DNA of 64,000 nt from Seriola aureovittata (Eukaryota; Chordata; Actinopteri; Carangiformes; Carangidae), in contig NC_079374.1 in assembly GCF_021018895.1 (NCBI RefSeq), positions 7,839,712 to 7,903,711 on the forward strand, written 5' to 3'. Positions 38,401 to 50,535 of the stretch are shown one piece after another. The first letter of the stretch is position 1. Each line of letters opens with the position of its first letter. Made by a program: the position numbers and the translations under genes. The notes beneath the pieces were generated by a model. The model was not told the DNA's origin, ran no database searches, and saw nothing but the letters and a program-made list of their open reading frames with translations.

Positions 38401-41400
38401 ATACTTCAGCACCTTCAACCACAGCTAGTGTTTACTTAGTTACAATACAACAAAGCAAACAACGTAAATGCACCTTTCAGCTCCTTTCAATGTACTCAAA
38501 AGAAAAATAAGCATCTCTTGCCACAAACCTTCCCAACTAAAATAAAAAAAATGTGGCTAAACACCTGTGATGTATGGTTGAAGGAGATGTCTCACAACCA
38601 CACAGTAGGACATGCTCTAAGAACATACCAAAACAGTCAAGGTCTGGTAGTTGAGAACAAAGTTTGGTTTAGTGAGAGATTTTTTTATATCAGTAAGAAA
38701 ATGTTGTAAATTTTTGGTGCAATACCCAGCCCTGTTGGTTAGCACTGGTGGTTAATTAGTGCACTGGGATAATCTGCAGATGAAATTTTTATGTTATGGC
38801 ACTAAACTTCTAGGGAACGTACTGTGCTGCACACTAAGCATACGAGTTGACCTGATGCCTCAGCTCTTGTGCAAATGTGATTTTCTATCATGAATTATGT
38901 GCAAAATTAATATTGATAATTCAGAATAAAACACCTTAAAAAGTAAAACAAATAAATGTTTCATACTTTCCAACATCAGAATGATTATTTATTATTAATT
39001 ATTATGTGTCGCTGGAATACAAAATTGATTTCTACCATGGCCTTACCTAAGGTTTTGAGGAGCTTCTCCAAAGAGGCTACAGATTTCTCTGATTTGCTTC
39101 AGGGCAGGAATCACCCATTTGTCATTGGTTCGTAGTTCCTCTATAAAGCGATCTATCCACTGGATTTTCTGTGTGTCTCTGTCCTGCGGGTGAAAATTAA
39201 ACATCCTCAGCATTTGTTGAAAAACTCTTTGTCTGTTATTCTGCATGCCATTTTCTAAGAATATTCACCAACAACACCCCGACATGTACCTGTGAGCAAC
39301 TGTAATCCAGTATCTTGATGTGGGCACTAAGAGCCTGGTCCATGATGTCTACAGGCACATCATCGCTGTGTGCTAGGTTCCACAGTAGGTTGAGGACCTT
39401 GTGGGCCATCACACCATCCTTATCATCCTCAGCCAAGCGCCGGATAAGTTCCAGCAGTTTTTCACGCTGCTTCTTGCTGGCATTGGTCCAGCTTGCCTGC
39501 ACAAAACGAAGAACCAGGTCCAGATGTTAAGGTAGAGGCTACAACAGTATGTTGTTGTGATGTAAGAATTCAACTGCAATGTTTTTAAGCCAGAACCGAA
39601 TACAAAGATTCAGAGTGTACAAAAGGCTTTTATGATCTGTGATTGATTAATACAACTCTCACTCACCTTGAAACAGTCAAAAAGGTGATCAAGCTGTTCA
39701 GGTGAGAAGTCCCATGCCAGCTTGGCCAGGAGGTCGTGGACATTCTTTACAATGGCCTCATGCTTACCAGCCTGCAGATGTACAGAGACAACAACCCGAC
39801 TGTTGGGTTAACAAAGTACACCACCAGACGTCTCAGCAATGTCAGGGATAAGCTGCGGCTGCGGACAATTGGCAATTAACAGCCAACTTATTGTCTGCAA
39901 TGTACAACAGCAGTTGTGTTTCAGTTACTGGAAAATGAGCCCTGACTTGTACCATGTACTTTGACTGGATGTTCTTTTCTATTTCCTTTTCAAATCTCAT
40001 ATCCAAAAGATACTCGATCAAAACAGCAGCATCAACAACATATAGGTACAGACAGTACAAAATGCAATTGTACACCTTAAATTGGTATCACTGAGAGGCT
40101 GAGAATTACTGGTCTCACAATCAAGTCGTTCTTTAGATTACAAGTAGAATTTTGACCTCTTGAGACTATGTCACTTCTTCATGCACCTTGGAAGTAGGTG
40201 AAGTTGTGCCAGAAATCCCTACTCCAGTTTCTGCTATGGGTATTACTTGAGCCAGATCTACAGCTGTGTGTGTCATGATCATAAAATGCAGGCACAACCT
40301 GTACTGAAATGGTTGGTAGCACTAATGCTAAGTGGCTGGGAGAATGAAAAGCTGGTGCTGAGGTAAACTCCCAATGTAAAAACATAATTGGTCAAGGAAG
40401 CATGAATGAGGTAATTGTTTGGAAAGTCTGTAACTTATTACTATAACAACTGTGAAAAAGTGGAAAAATCCTGACAACCGCCTGTTGTCATAATATAATA
40501 TCATCAAGCCATTTTCATTAAGCATTCTAAAAAACTACAAATACATACCAGTTTGTCCCTACAGTGTAACACAAGACAACACAATCAAGCACTTAAGTCA
40601 TCTTATGTTTTGTCAGATCACAATTAAGTAGGAGTGCTGCACTGTTGTATTCTGGAGAAGATGACAACATGTGTTAAAGGCTTTATCTAATTTTGCCTGT
40701 TTTGAACCGATGAAAATACAGAAATACAAATTATACATATCGTTATACTCAGACTATATAATGAAAAGTAACAATTTATATTACTGATATGTAATGTTAG
40801 GTAAATACAGAATTCTGGAAAAACAAACATCTGCATGCTCTGCATCATATCATTAGATTGCATATTTTGTCTTTGTTCATTCGTAATGTGTATTTGTCAC
40901 TTTACTGAGCAGCAGTGTACCTGTGCAGCCCAGATGTTGTCCAGATCCTGCATTGTAAGAGCCTTCTCTTTGATAACGAAGCGCAGGATCTTCTCCAGTT
41001 TCTCAACATACTGCGGCTGGTGCAAACTGTCTCTGAGCACAATGGACAGGATGTGGTTCTGCTGGATCCACTCCTGTGGTCGTGTGGAGTGACAGAGAAA
41101 GGAGAAGTGGCTTTTAGAGATAGAGAACTTTTTGGTGGCAAGTTCAAAAGTAAAGAGCTGAGGAAAGTTTACCGCCATGCGCTCTGCAGTCAGCCACTCT
41201 TCCTCTTCAGGGTTATGCCGATGAGTGTAGTAGGACACACTGGAGATCACCTTGTTAACTTCATTTAGTGCATTCATTTTGCCATTAAAAGAAGAAATTT
41301 GCAATAACCTGGTGATAAAAACAGAGAATTTATTCAATGAACATCAAGCCATATGAAATGTGTATTATAACTGTGTTCAATTTGAACAAAAACCATGATA

Positions 41401-44400
41401 TGATGAAAAGAGTTTACATAAAGACATGATCTTTTGTTACTCACCTAAGAATCATTTTTAACCTAAAAATCTCTAAATTCTTCACGGTCTCCTCCTGTCC
41501 TGGTACACGAGAAGCCAGATTCTTCAGAGACTTGATTATCATGGACAGTGCGTCGTTTTTGGCTTCGTTCTTGGCCTCTTTCTTCAGCTCCTCATCTGTG
41601 AGATTCTCTAGAAACTGGGGAACCATCTCGATGACTGGAAGGAAGTACTTCTTTACCGTGTGCAATGTGAGGAACTCATAACACTGGCCAAAAGGCCTGG
41701 AGAGAAGAGAACACAAAATCAGCTAACAAAAACTACAGAGAGCACTCTTGCAGCACATAAACTGTTAAGGAAAGCCCATTGATGTGGTGTGAAATATGTA
41801 GAACATGGTGCATTTTCATAAAACAACAGTCTCACTTGATAAGTGCAGCGATGATCTGGACGTTCAGTGCTTGGCCGCTCATGAAGCGATCGTGCAACAT
41901 TTGAAACCCGTTTAACGTGCCAAATTTGTTTATTAAGTCCACCAACCAGCCCTGTAAATAGGAAATAAGGGAGAAAAAGATTAAATTATTAAAATAAATA
42001 ATTAAATAAATTCCAAATTCCAAGTTTTTTTTTCCCCCAATTGTGTCCCATCTGAGAATGAGATTCTAGGCCATGAGATAGAGAGACAGTGCTAAAGGGG
42101 GATAGGGAGAGACTTTAAACAGCTCTGCTTAACCAAAAAATGCCCCTGCTCTTTTTTAGTCAATAAATAATGTAAAGCTTGTGAAAAGTTTGCACTGCAG
42201 TTAAATATTTAGGAATGACCAATTGGATCTCAACCTTAAAAGACAAAAGAAAAAAAAAGAAAAGACAAACAGTAGCAAAATCTGACTTAATAGTTGCACA
42301 GTGGAACCCAAAGTAGTCCTGGGCCCTCTGCCAACAGAGGCAGACAAGCAAGCAGTGCTGCAGTACTGTTCATACTGACCCCATGCCCACGCTGTATTCA
42401 TCACTCTTTCACTGTTAAATTCCTATTCTCTGGTGTATCCACCTTCTCTTTTACACTATCTGCTTTCTGACACAAGCTCTAAGTGTCTTATAGACTGTGA
42501 GTTCCATATTTTTCATTATCAGACTATTCCACAGAGGGACTGTCTTTGTCTCACAAGGGCCCTCAGGGTAAGACTAAAATGCCACTCTATGGATTTCGTC
42601 TACGAGGAATAAAAACAGGCTGACTGTCCTTTGGAGCAAGTAAACAGTCTGTTTTCTGCATGATTCTTCCTGCCAAGATGATTTTTTAATTTTCACTCGC
42701 CTATATATTGAACAGGTAAACATCATCATCAATGCACAATCTAGACTGTTAAAAGTGTATTTGAGACAGTCTTCTCATCACAGGACACAAGAGAAAAAGC
42801 AATGAGGTCAGTTTTAAGAAAAAGTTCAAACCTGGCAAGTTGGTAGAATGAGGAGGAAAGAGTCCTAATAACCCACAAAATGTGTTGAACATTATTTCAA
42901 GGGTAGGATTTTGGTCAACCGTTGCAGGGATTCACCTTAGGAGATCGAGGGTCTGGTGGTCGGGCGAAGAGCTCATCGTCAGCCAGCTGTGCTCCAGCGG
43001 GGACGGTCTCTGAGGGCCGTGTGCCATTGTAGATGTGGAACTTGCAGTGAGGGTTGGTGGCCATGGCCAGCAGCTCTAGTAGAGGGAACCAGTCCTGAGA
43101 GAGCTTGGCCACACACAACTCCACCAACCGGTGTGTGTTATTGATGATACACCTCTGTGAAGCAAGGTTTTCAGGTTGAAAAAAGTCACATATTAACTAT
43201 TATACAACAAAAAAGACAGAGAAAGAAAGAGGAGGACAAAGAATTCCAGAGCCAGGACATGTATAGTACATGTACCTGTTCCTCTTGCCAGTTAAAAAGA
43301 ATTGCAGAACCACCATTTCTTTACTACATTCAAACAAATTGAACTTCTTTCATTAACAAGAATGGGATGGATGTGGATGAACAACCTGAAAACATAATGC
43401 CTCTGGCCACTGCTGTCTGAGGCATAAAAACTCTGCCTTATCATATCATTACTAAAATGACTAAAATGCTCCTCCTGCATGGCTCCTGACTGCTTTGCAG
43501 ATCTCAAGTAACCAGATAGGAGGAATCAATATGGACTGACTCATCAAATAATTCCAGAGAAGCTTCTTTGAGACTTCTGTCCTGTAGTTTACAAGAAACT
43601 GGTTTCCTCTTTTACATTTATTTAGTATTGAAAATAATCAGAGCAGCTTTGGATCATGAAAGATAAGGCACAATCCTGTGTAATGTACTAAAATAAGATA
43701 AAAAATTTAAACCTAGTCAACATTATTTTAAATAAAAGTGACAGGAGAAAGAGACATTTTGCTCCTTTACCTCCTTGTCTGTCTGAATGGTTTATCATGA
43801 AAAGGTTCCTGACATCAATCCCCCTAATACAGCACAATATGCCAGGCAAGACCCCAGTCTGAACAATGCATACAGCTAACGAGATAAGGGCATAGATGTC
43901 AAACAGTGAATAAAGCAAAGATGACTCATGCCAGCAAGGTTAACAAAATATAGATTTTTGTCAATATTTCACAACTATCTTGATCCCCTCCATTTAAACC
44001 AGTACAGAGAAGTAGTAGTGGAAACTAAAAGCACAGTCAAATTCCAAAGACCTTTGTGAGGGCAGGCTTTACCTCCAAAACAAGCCTGCTGCTTCAAAAT
44101 AAAAACAGCAGTTTTGATTGGTTTTCTTATTACAGTACCTTATTTACATAAAGTAATTATTTATTACAGTATTTTATTTAACAGGTAGAAGACTAATATA
44201 TTACCCTATGGCCTACTGAACGCTTCAGTGGTATTCCTAATGATAGATTTTTTGTTAGCATGGCTTTAAGACAGGACCAAGGGGTTTATAGCAATGATGC
44301 TGCTGAAATAAAACATACAAAGACTGACTGACATGTGATGTGCTATAATATGACTCAAGAAGTGTAGGATTAAAGTTTTTCCCTTGGTCTAGTGTTAAAA

Positions 44401-47400
44401 CATAAAAAAAAAGGAATATAATAAAATATCGAATTGCAATACATATCTATTGGCAACCAAGTATTGTGGTAGCTAAGTTGTTGAATTAAGCATCACCCCA
44501 GCCCTACAAAATTTACAGTAAAAATGAAGACTCACATGAATCTCAAACTTCCATCCGCTGACTGCCTCGTCTGTCAGGATCTTTGTGAAGGAGATGGTCA
44601 GACCATCCCGGAAAAACCTCTGACATGCCTCACACTTCACATCCAGTCCTGCAGAGAAAGACATTGCTCATTTAATTCCATTCATATAAAATGTGTGACA
44701 CGAAAGACATTAATTTATGAAAACATGCAGCCTTAAGAGCATGAATGAGGTGCTAAGCCAAGGACAAAATTTATTTTTAAATATGTTTATGTTTATTTCA
44801 GGATGCACCAAATAACCTGTGTATGTGGTTCTGTATGTTTGGGTGTTGGGTATTTGTGTATCTTTATGTGTATATTTTTGTACGCTCTGTAGTTTAGATC
44901 TCACTTTGGAGGTGTAGGTAACTACTAAGCTGTTCAATCCAAAACACAGCAGATGACACAGTTAATGTGTTACCAGAAACATACATATATATATTTCTAC
45001 CTTTTTTACTCAGGTCTATAGCAGCTTCCAAGAGGACTTCTAACTCTCCTTTTGGCAAAACTGGAACAACCCAACGAGGCCTGGGAGAAAAAAGAACACA
45101 CGAATATAAAGAAAAACACCAAGGAGCTCAGTTTACATTGCTGCTAAGAACCTTTACTGTGTGATATGATCAGACTGAATGTGAAGCAAATTTTAGAGGG
45201 AGAGTAAAAAAATCAATGGAGAGTAGTGAACTCAAGTGAAGATGCCTCAGCCCAATTTGATGAAGTTTATACCTGATTCTACATTTTCAGCACATCACAA
45301 ATTTCATATTTTACATACGGGGTCAGGAGGAAAAAGGGGCCTGGAATAAAATCATGCAGCAAAGTTTTGAAATTGTTGTAAGTTGTACCACTGAATTAGG
45401 GGTGACCTAGTACGTAACATCTGTGTCAAGATGTAAGCAAAATACCTGTTGATCATGTCATCCAGTTTGGCTAGGTCAGTGTGAGGGAAAGCGGGCTCCT
45501 CCTCTTCCAGCTGAGGGGGCCCATCCCCCTGGCCCTGCTCATCTGGTGGGCTCACTGGAGAGTTCTCATTAGATGAGTTAGGAGATGATGTCTGTAAAAA
45601 TCACAGAATGCCTATTGATCTCTGTGGATGTACTATATAAACAAAGTACAGCAGCAATACTAGCAATAATCTTAATTCCTTATAATCTTAATAATCTTTA
45701 TTCAATTCATAAAATAAACAAGATAAGTTTATGGTGAGGCCAGAGGCCCTCATTAAGCTGTAATGCTCATTATACACACTCATTACACTCCAGGCTGCTG
45801 TTTATTTCATTTGCGCGCTCCTCTGGTCACTCACTGTCAAGGCTGTATGATTGTAGTGTTTTAATGGAGCACAATGGGGCATTTTTGATAATTGGTGTAC
45901 CTGGAGCAAACAAAGGATCATAAATAGAACTGGCTTTATGTAGCTGATACCAATCCATCAAAACATAAATAAAAATAACAACAAACGAGAACTAGGTCAA
46001 AACCTAGTATGTGGCTGGACGATGTATGGTGAATGTGCGAAATTGAGGATGTAGTTAAAAACTGTTGTGTAACCGCTGTAAACAACTGACATCATCACAT
46101 CATACTTGTTTCTGCCTAGTATCTGCCAGTTTCAATCGTTTACCCGTTTGCTTCACTCCTACTCTGTGTTGAAATATAGAGTATTTTAATACAGCCGAAA
46201 TTCCAATAAGGCTGTTCTCCCGTGCATGTTTTTCTATTTCTATTGACAACTGAAGAAGTTTGAAATAGTGAGTGAAACACAGCCCATTAAGACTACATGT
46301 TAACTTCCAAGCCATTTCCAAGCTTTTTGCTAAAATCCTGATTTTACAACCTCATTGTCATCTGACAAAATCTCCAAACACATAAGTTAGAGCATGTGAG
46401 AAGCGACAGTGCACCGCCTCCTTCTGGGATCCACAATAGTTTCTGACTGCTGTCATCAAAAAGTGCCCAGGGCTTTTGTTTACCTCAACTGCAGAAGGTA
46501 ACAAACCTTTATTTGAGGCAGGCTTGTATTAGAGACAGTTCTTTATTTCTAACTCCTTCTGTTTCATTGGTCATACCGGTATTTTGGTATGGAGCCTCAT
46601 TCTCAGTCACTCATGTTCGCCATGTTAAAGTTACTGCATTACATGTTAATACAAATTCAACACCAGTAACCATTTCAACTTAAAAGCCCTCTAGCGTTTG
46701 AGTGGGCAGAAATCCCTTATCTCTTTACAGGGCTTTTATTGTTGTTCTGACATGCTGCAGTACACGTATTGCCTCATTTCCGGTTGATGGTGTTTCTGTT
46801 GTTATACATGCTACATGCATGCTATATATACACCTTTCTAATAGAACTTGTTTTGAAAGAGCAACGGCCAATGGGGAAACTTCAACTCATGGCATTTAGC
46901 TGACCAATAGTGGAAATACGATCACTCAACTGTGACCACTCAGTCAGTCAGTCATCCATTTGCGGCCATTCGCGATTATAGGGCTGGCCCCGCTGTTACA
47001 CTCTCTGTTACAGCAAAATAGAATTACTGTAAATTTTTATAATGGCTATGTTTTCTTGAAAAATTATCCAAATCTATGGAAAACCAGACTGCAAAATGCA
47101 TTTCAGTGAAGCTGCTGAAAATGTTATTTTTGGTTAAAAATTATTTGTCAAAAAGTGCAAGATCTAGGCACAGCTGACTTAGTGACCTGGAAAACCAAGT
47201 CAAAGTTTTATTGCAGTTACATACACTTATTTCCATCGTGAAATATGCCAATGATAAGGCAAGGCACACTCCGCTGTATGGGGGTCAGGTTTCTATTGTT
47301 CTATTCTCTAAGTGTACGCCCATGCAGGTATAAAGAGGCAGGTGTCTCTCCTGAAAGGCCCATGAATAAAAGCTATTCAGATCCAAATTGTCAATAGTTT

Positions 47401-47863
47401 TGGGCATAACAAGCAATGCTCTTTTCATCTCCATCTACCCAGAGGAAACAGAAAGTGAGGGCTGATATGGTTGTTTTAGAAGTATAAATGTGTTAGTATG
47501 TGGGTGTACCTCTGCTACGGTGCAGTCAAATAGAAATTTTGGAAGGAAGAGTGTTAGAGAAACGAATGCAACAATGTGCATTTATGAATGTGTATGTGAC
47601 CATTCTCTTCTTTATTTCATTACTCATCTAACGAGTGTGTATGAACATTAGCAGTGGTGTGAGCAGCTGTGTATGGGAGAGTAAAAGAGGGATACACGTA
47701 GTCAAAAGAGATGCATAACTGAGAAATATGAAATGTGGGGGTGTGTGGCGAAGGCTCCTTCTGCTTGGCTGACCTACATAGGCAGCTTGCCTCTCACGTC
47801 TTACCACGGCTCATCTCTAACCAACACAGGCCTGCACATGCACACGCACAAAAACGCACAAAG

Positions 47864-47900
<37 letters not shown>

Positions 47901-48360
47901 TATCCTTTATCCATCACTCAAGAGGCTCTGTTCATTGATGCCTCGCCTTCACTCTCTTTCTCCCTCTTTTCCGCTCCCTCCTCCCCTCCCTTTTCGTCCC
48001 CTTGGGCATCTGTGTGTGGTTAGGTAGGAGCAATATCTGTTAAAAAACTCTGCTGCAGTGTCTGAACTAACAAAAAGGGAAATGTTAAAAAACACACCAT
48101 CCCTTCTCCCTTCATGGGTTAATTTAATTACATGTGCCTGCTGTCGGAAAGGAAGTGTAATGCACAGTCATTAACAAGAGGAAGACGAGATCAAAAATAG
48201 TCAATGTAAAGGACAAGACAATGTGGATGCATGTATTGGCTGGAAAGATGATGCTGACCTGGTTCTGTGGCAGTGGGGGTTGGCTCTGAGCATCAGGTGC
48301 CTGACCCTGGCCCTGACTGTCATTGCCCCCCACCGGAGAGCCACGCGTGGTGGCCGTCAT
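17145..48360 (-). CDS. usp9x: Ubiquitin-specific peptidase 9 (USP9X/FAM), complete, 45 coding exons
   Basis: Giant cysteine deubiquitinase that removes ubiquitin from many substrates in the cytoplasm and so stabilises them (in mammals for example SMAD4, MCL1, beta-catenin). The 45 exons, listed in the partial entries below, join with correct phase at every junction to 7752 bases: 2583 codons plus stop, against about 2570 in human. The start is [14 protein letters not shown], as in mammals; no in-frame ATG lies upstream in the exon. The architecture is a long helical-repeat N-terminal region, a ubiquitin-like domain (about residues 881-961), the USP domain (about 1554-1952) with its Cys and His boxes, and a C-terminal region ending in a Pro/Thr-rich tail. 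It lies head to head with med14 and tail to tail with rpl8. No disruption was found. USP9Y is mammal-specific, so usp9x/usp9 is the proper name. Confidence 0.97.
20044..20111. repeat. Poly-T / poly-A inverted pair
   Basis: T24 (20044-20067) and A21 (20091-20111) are separated by 23 bases inside the intron between usp9x exons 43 and 44. They are complementary and could form a hairpin in DNA or RNA. Confidence 0.85.
23500..23615. repeat. Dispersed repeat, copy 1 (usp9x intron 39)
   Basis: The stretch 'gccctcagctccaa … ggctggtttgtcagtcactt … gagcaaggatgaaaatcctc … tcatggggc' recurs in the same orientation at 28668-28775 with substitutions. It is probably a SINE-type element. Confidence 0.6.
25637..25662. 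repeat. Poly-A tract
   Basis: A run of about 26 A in the long intron between usp9x exons 35 and 36. It may be the tail of an old retroposed insertion, but no element body was identified. Confidence 0.7.
26415..26457. repeat. (TG)n microsatellite
   Basis: About 21 uninterrupted TG units in usp9x intron 35. Confidence 0.95.
26867..29022 (-). CDS. usp9x: usp9x coding exons 31-35 (USP catalytic domain)
   Basis: Exons: 29022-28802, 28479-28292, 28194-28021, 27914-27773, 27623-26867. The Cys box [13 protein letters not shown] gives the nucleophile at about Cys1563 (human 1566). The His box [16 protein letters not shown] gives the general base at about His1875 (human 1879), followed by [13 protein letters not shown] with the third catalytic position. 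Zinc-binding finger residues fall at about C1723 and H1725 (CQGCPH) and C1767/C1770 (HCEKC), each four below the human numbering. Exon 35 is 757 bases, much the largest. All active-site residues are kept, so the enzyme should be active. Confidence 0.97.
28668..28775. repeat. Dispersed repeat, copy 2 (usp9x intron 31)
   Basis: Second copy of the 23500-23615 repeat: 'gccctcagctccaa … ggccagtttgtcagtcactg … gagaaaggatgaatgtcatc … atggggc'. Both copies lie in introns of the same gene. Confidence 0.6.
29123..33373 (-). CDS. usp9x: usp9x coding exons 19-30 (ubiquitin-like domain and linker to catalytic domain)
   Basis: Exons: 33373-33133, 32872-32723, 32368-32248, 32128-31998, 31736-31458, 31325-31200, 30850-30725, 30450-30284, 30156-30048, 29906-29760, 29582-29436, 29330-29123. 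Exon 19 alone encodes the ubiquitin-like fold (about residues 881-961: [20 protein letters not shown] … [13 protein letters not shown]). Exon 20 is a Ser-rich linker ([19 protein letters not shown]). The rest is helical and leads to the catalytic domain. Confidence 0.95.
33781..39771 (-). CDS. usp9x: usp9x coding exons 10-18
   Basis: Exons: 39771-39667, 39496-39290, 39183-39047, 36424-36291, 36165-36075, 35494-35381, 35265-35037, 34239-34144, 33992-33781. They encode residues from about 440 to 881, the second part of the armadillo-like scaffold, with landmarks such as [53 protein letters not shown] and [15 protein letters not shown]. All junctions are GT-AG and keep phase. A SINE lies in the intron between exons 14 and 15. 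Confidence 0.95.
35531..35680 (+). repeat. tRNA-like SINE remnant
   Basis: 'ggtggcctggaggttagaga' at the head, 'acagaattggtccca' at the degenerate B-box region and 'tccttgaacaaggtacttca' near the end match the pattern of common teleost tRNA-derived SINEs. It lies in the usp9x intron between exons 14 and 15, antisense to the gene. The A and B boxes are decayed. Confidence 0.6.
36425..39046 (-). other. usp9x intron 12, 2.6 kb, nothing recognised
   Basis: AT-rich intron with only short shadow ORFs. I see no exon-like conservation, RNA gene or element ends. Confidence 0.5.
39772..40920 (-). other. usp9x intron 9, nothing recognised
   Basis: Ordinary intronic sequence of about 1.15 kb. No repeat ends or RNA gene were recognised. 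Confidence 0.4.
40921..48360 (-). CDS. usp9x: usp9x coding exons 1-9 (N-terminal region)
   Basis: Exons, 5' to 3' on the minus strand: 48360-48259 (coding part), 45591-45446, 45080-45001, 44648-44536, 43154-42936, 41951-41836, 41696-41445, 41308-41173, 41073-40921. They encode residues 1 to about 439. After a Gln/Pro/Ser-rich, likely disordered start (…[20 protein letters not shown]) comes a conserved helical region with [49 protein letters not shown] and [20 protein letters not shown]. The intron between exons 8 and 9 is only 99 bases and is open in frame. Confidence 0.95.
45592..48258 (-). other. usp9x intron after first coding exon
   Basis: About 2.7 kb. It holds a CA microsatellite with an interruption (47864-47900), a pyrimidine-rich CT tract (47949-48001) and no recognised gene. 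Confidence 0.6.
47864..47900. repeat. (CA)n microsatellite, interrupted
   Basis: CA repeats interrupted by a single TATA unit near 47883. Confidence 0.9.
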
Positions 48361-48527
48361 GCTCGCCACAGGGCAGATCTTGGCAATCTTGGCCTCTTAG
48401 GGAGCGCTGGCCAGGAGGGAAATCACAGCCACCTCAGCTGTAGAGCAGAGGGAAGAGAGCCCGAACACACGAGAGAGGGACACAAGCACCTGGAGATCTG
48501 GATGTGCCGCTGAGACCATTGCATAAC
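48361..48527 (-). promoter_or_regulatory. usp9x: usp9x 5' UTR exon with two uORFs
   Basis: The exon that carries the start codon extends upstream to an acceptor at 48527. In this leader an ATG at 48524 opens 33 codons ending at 48423, and a second ATG at 48519, in another frame, opens 40 codons ending at 48397. Both stop before the main ATG at 48360. A second acceptor (CTCTACAG, giving exon start 48436) would remove both upstream ATGs. This is the layout of a switchable translational control, but transcript data are needed to show use. Confidence 0.6.
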
Positions 48528-49455
48528 CTGGAGCCAGGAAGAGGGGTAAAGGTCAGAATTATCAGCTGGCTGGTTAAGTTACTTATAATATACACAAGCA
48601 AAATAGGTTCACAGATGGTTATAATCTTGTATTGCTGAAATTATCATGTAAATCAACTCATTCTGCCTCTTAGTTAATCCCTTTTTCTTATAAGCTACCC
48701 AATAAAAGTTCTTTGTTCAGTGACCGATTAGATGCATTATGAATAAGGATTCAGGGTTTGAAGGGCTTTGATATGGATCACTGATTCAAATGTCACTAGA
48801 TTCAGAATATCGAGTACCAATCAAAAGTTTGTTCCTGACTCATTACATCTTAATTACACCTGACAAAGACAGCAAACTTCATCACTTTCACATTTACAAT
48901 TCTAGATATGTCTCCTGCACCTGCATACTGTAAATTAACACAAAGAAGTTTCAAGGGTCAAACAATATTACAAAAGGACATTTTTACATCTCTTTCAGAC
49001 ACCAAGTGAACTTGCAGTTGGAGACAACACTACAGGAGCTTGTGCTACTAGTGCCTCTAGCCCTACAATAGTGTTGCTGTCACAAACTTGCTGCCATGCT
49101 GCCACAAACTGCCACCAAACTGACATAAGAAGCATGTCAGTATCAATATTGTGTTTTCATTTGAACACTGAAATTCAATTTCATCATGCCTGTCAGAATC
49201 CATCTCAAGTCCCACCACAAACAACAGCACCATCTCAAATTTGTGTGCATACACCCTCAGTGTGTGTGGTGGCTATAGGTCAGTCATGAGGGAGTGTGAA
49301 GTGAAACCAGTTTTACATTCATTATAATAATTTTCTGACTGGTATATTAAAACACTACAAACTTATTGGCTGATTAACTGAAGCGTCCCTAGTTATAGAC
49401 TGTGCTAATTTAAGAGTGATAATTGCCACACTCTCTGAACACACTTCCTTAAGTT

Positions 49456-49505
49456 TTAGTCAAATCAATTTTATTTATATTGCCCAATGTCACAAATTTG
49501 TCTCT
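49456..49505 (+). repeat. Common teleost repeat core
   Basis: 'caattttatttatattgccc' followed by 'aatgtcacaaatttg' matches a frequent fish interspersed sequence ('tttatttatatagcccaata…'). It is only a short piece. Confidence 0.55.
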
Positions 49506-49896
49506 GCAATCTTCTTTGGATAACTTTGCTTAACTTTAGTCCGATTCTTTGTATCACAACGTGGGTCTTGTTTTTGTTGTTTTGACCATGATTCTTAACA
49601 ATTACAATAAAATTGTGCCAAACTACTGAGATCTCAAAAAATGGTGACATTATTACATGCTACTGTCCAACAGAGAAAGAGTTAGTTGTCAAATGATCAT
49701 AACATTAAAAACAAGCTGGCAGTTTGGCCATATTATCTAAACCACTGACTTTGGAGGTAAAACCAGTAATGCTAGTAACATTCCCTCAGTGCATAGGAAA
49801 ACTGTGTTCAGCAGGTCAAAGTTAAACAAGGAAGTTAGTCTGTGAACTATCATGGACAGAATGTTTTGTTTATATATTTATTTATTAAACCTGCAT

Positions 49897-50535
49897 GATC
49901 AGGGCATCCTAGTGGCCTAAGGCCTAAGTTATACTCGCTTGTGAACGCGTACACAGACAGCTGTGGAGACCACGGACGAGTAGTTGTTTTATATATTTAT
50001 ACGCAGCTTGGAGTCCATGTTACACACATGTGCAGTAGATTGTTGTCTACGTATTCCGCACATGCACACTACGAATAAAATCAAAATGGCAACATCTATG
50101 CAAGAAGAAGCTTTGTCTGCTGTTCTGTGCTGTTGAAGATTAATTGTAGAGGTGAGGGTAGCGGCGGACATCCTCATACAGCCTCTGTTCAAACTCAGCA
50201 TCCATATTTGTTTTCCAGCTCATGATTGGTACCCTTTAGACATAACCAATCCAAGGGTACATGGACGTCTGCTTCAGAGCCTCACATACATCCTCTAATG
50301 ATGAAATTTACGTCACGACCCCAATGGACCCTAGTGGACCAAAGCATACTCACAAATGCATTAAGTATAACACTGGCTTAAAGGTTAAGGGGCATACCAT
50401 ATAACCACAACTGCGATGGTTCGTTTCCAGCTGGAGAACCTGCAGCTATATGCAACTCTCTGCTTGGATTCTCTCTCTCCCCTCTCTCTACACCATGATT
50501 GTCAAATAAAGATAAAATATCAGAGTAATAGTCAA
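49897..50535 (+). repeat. tRNA-like SINE interrupted by a MITE-like insertion
   Basis: The head 'gggcatcctagtggcctaa' (about 49902-49920) and the body from 50381 (ggttaaggggcataccat, B-box-like ggttcgtttcc, ccagctgg, ctctctctcccctctctcta, ending in caaataaagataaa) fit one teleost tRNA-derived SINE. The two parts are separated by about 460 bases that have their own inverted ends. Confidence 0.6.
49921..50380. mobile_element. MITE-like element nested in a SINE
   Basis: The left end ggcctaagttatactcgctt and the right end (inverted: taagccagtgttatactt) share GTTATACT and adjoining bases, with TTGTGA inside both. The segment interrupts a SINE. It encodes nothing evident. The superfamily is uncertain. 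Confidence 0.5.

Noticed and set aside
50381..50520. tRNA gene suggested by the B-box-like ggttcgtttcc
   Set aside because: The A box and cloverleaf arms cannot be formed, and the 3' part is a SINE tail ending in an AATAAAG-type sequence.
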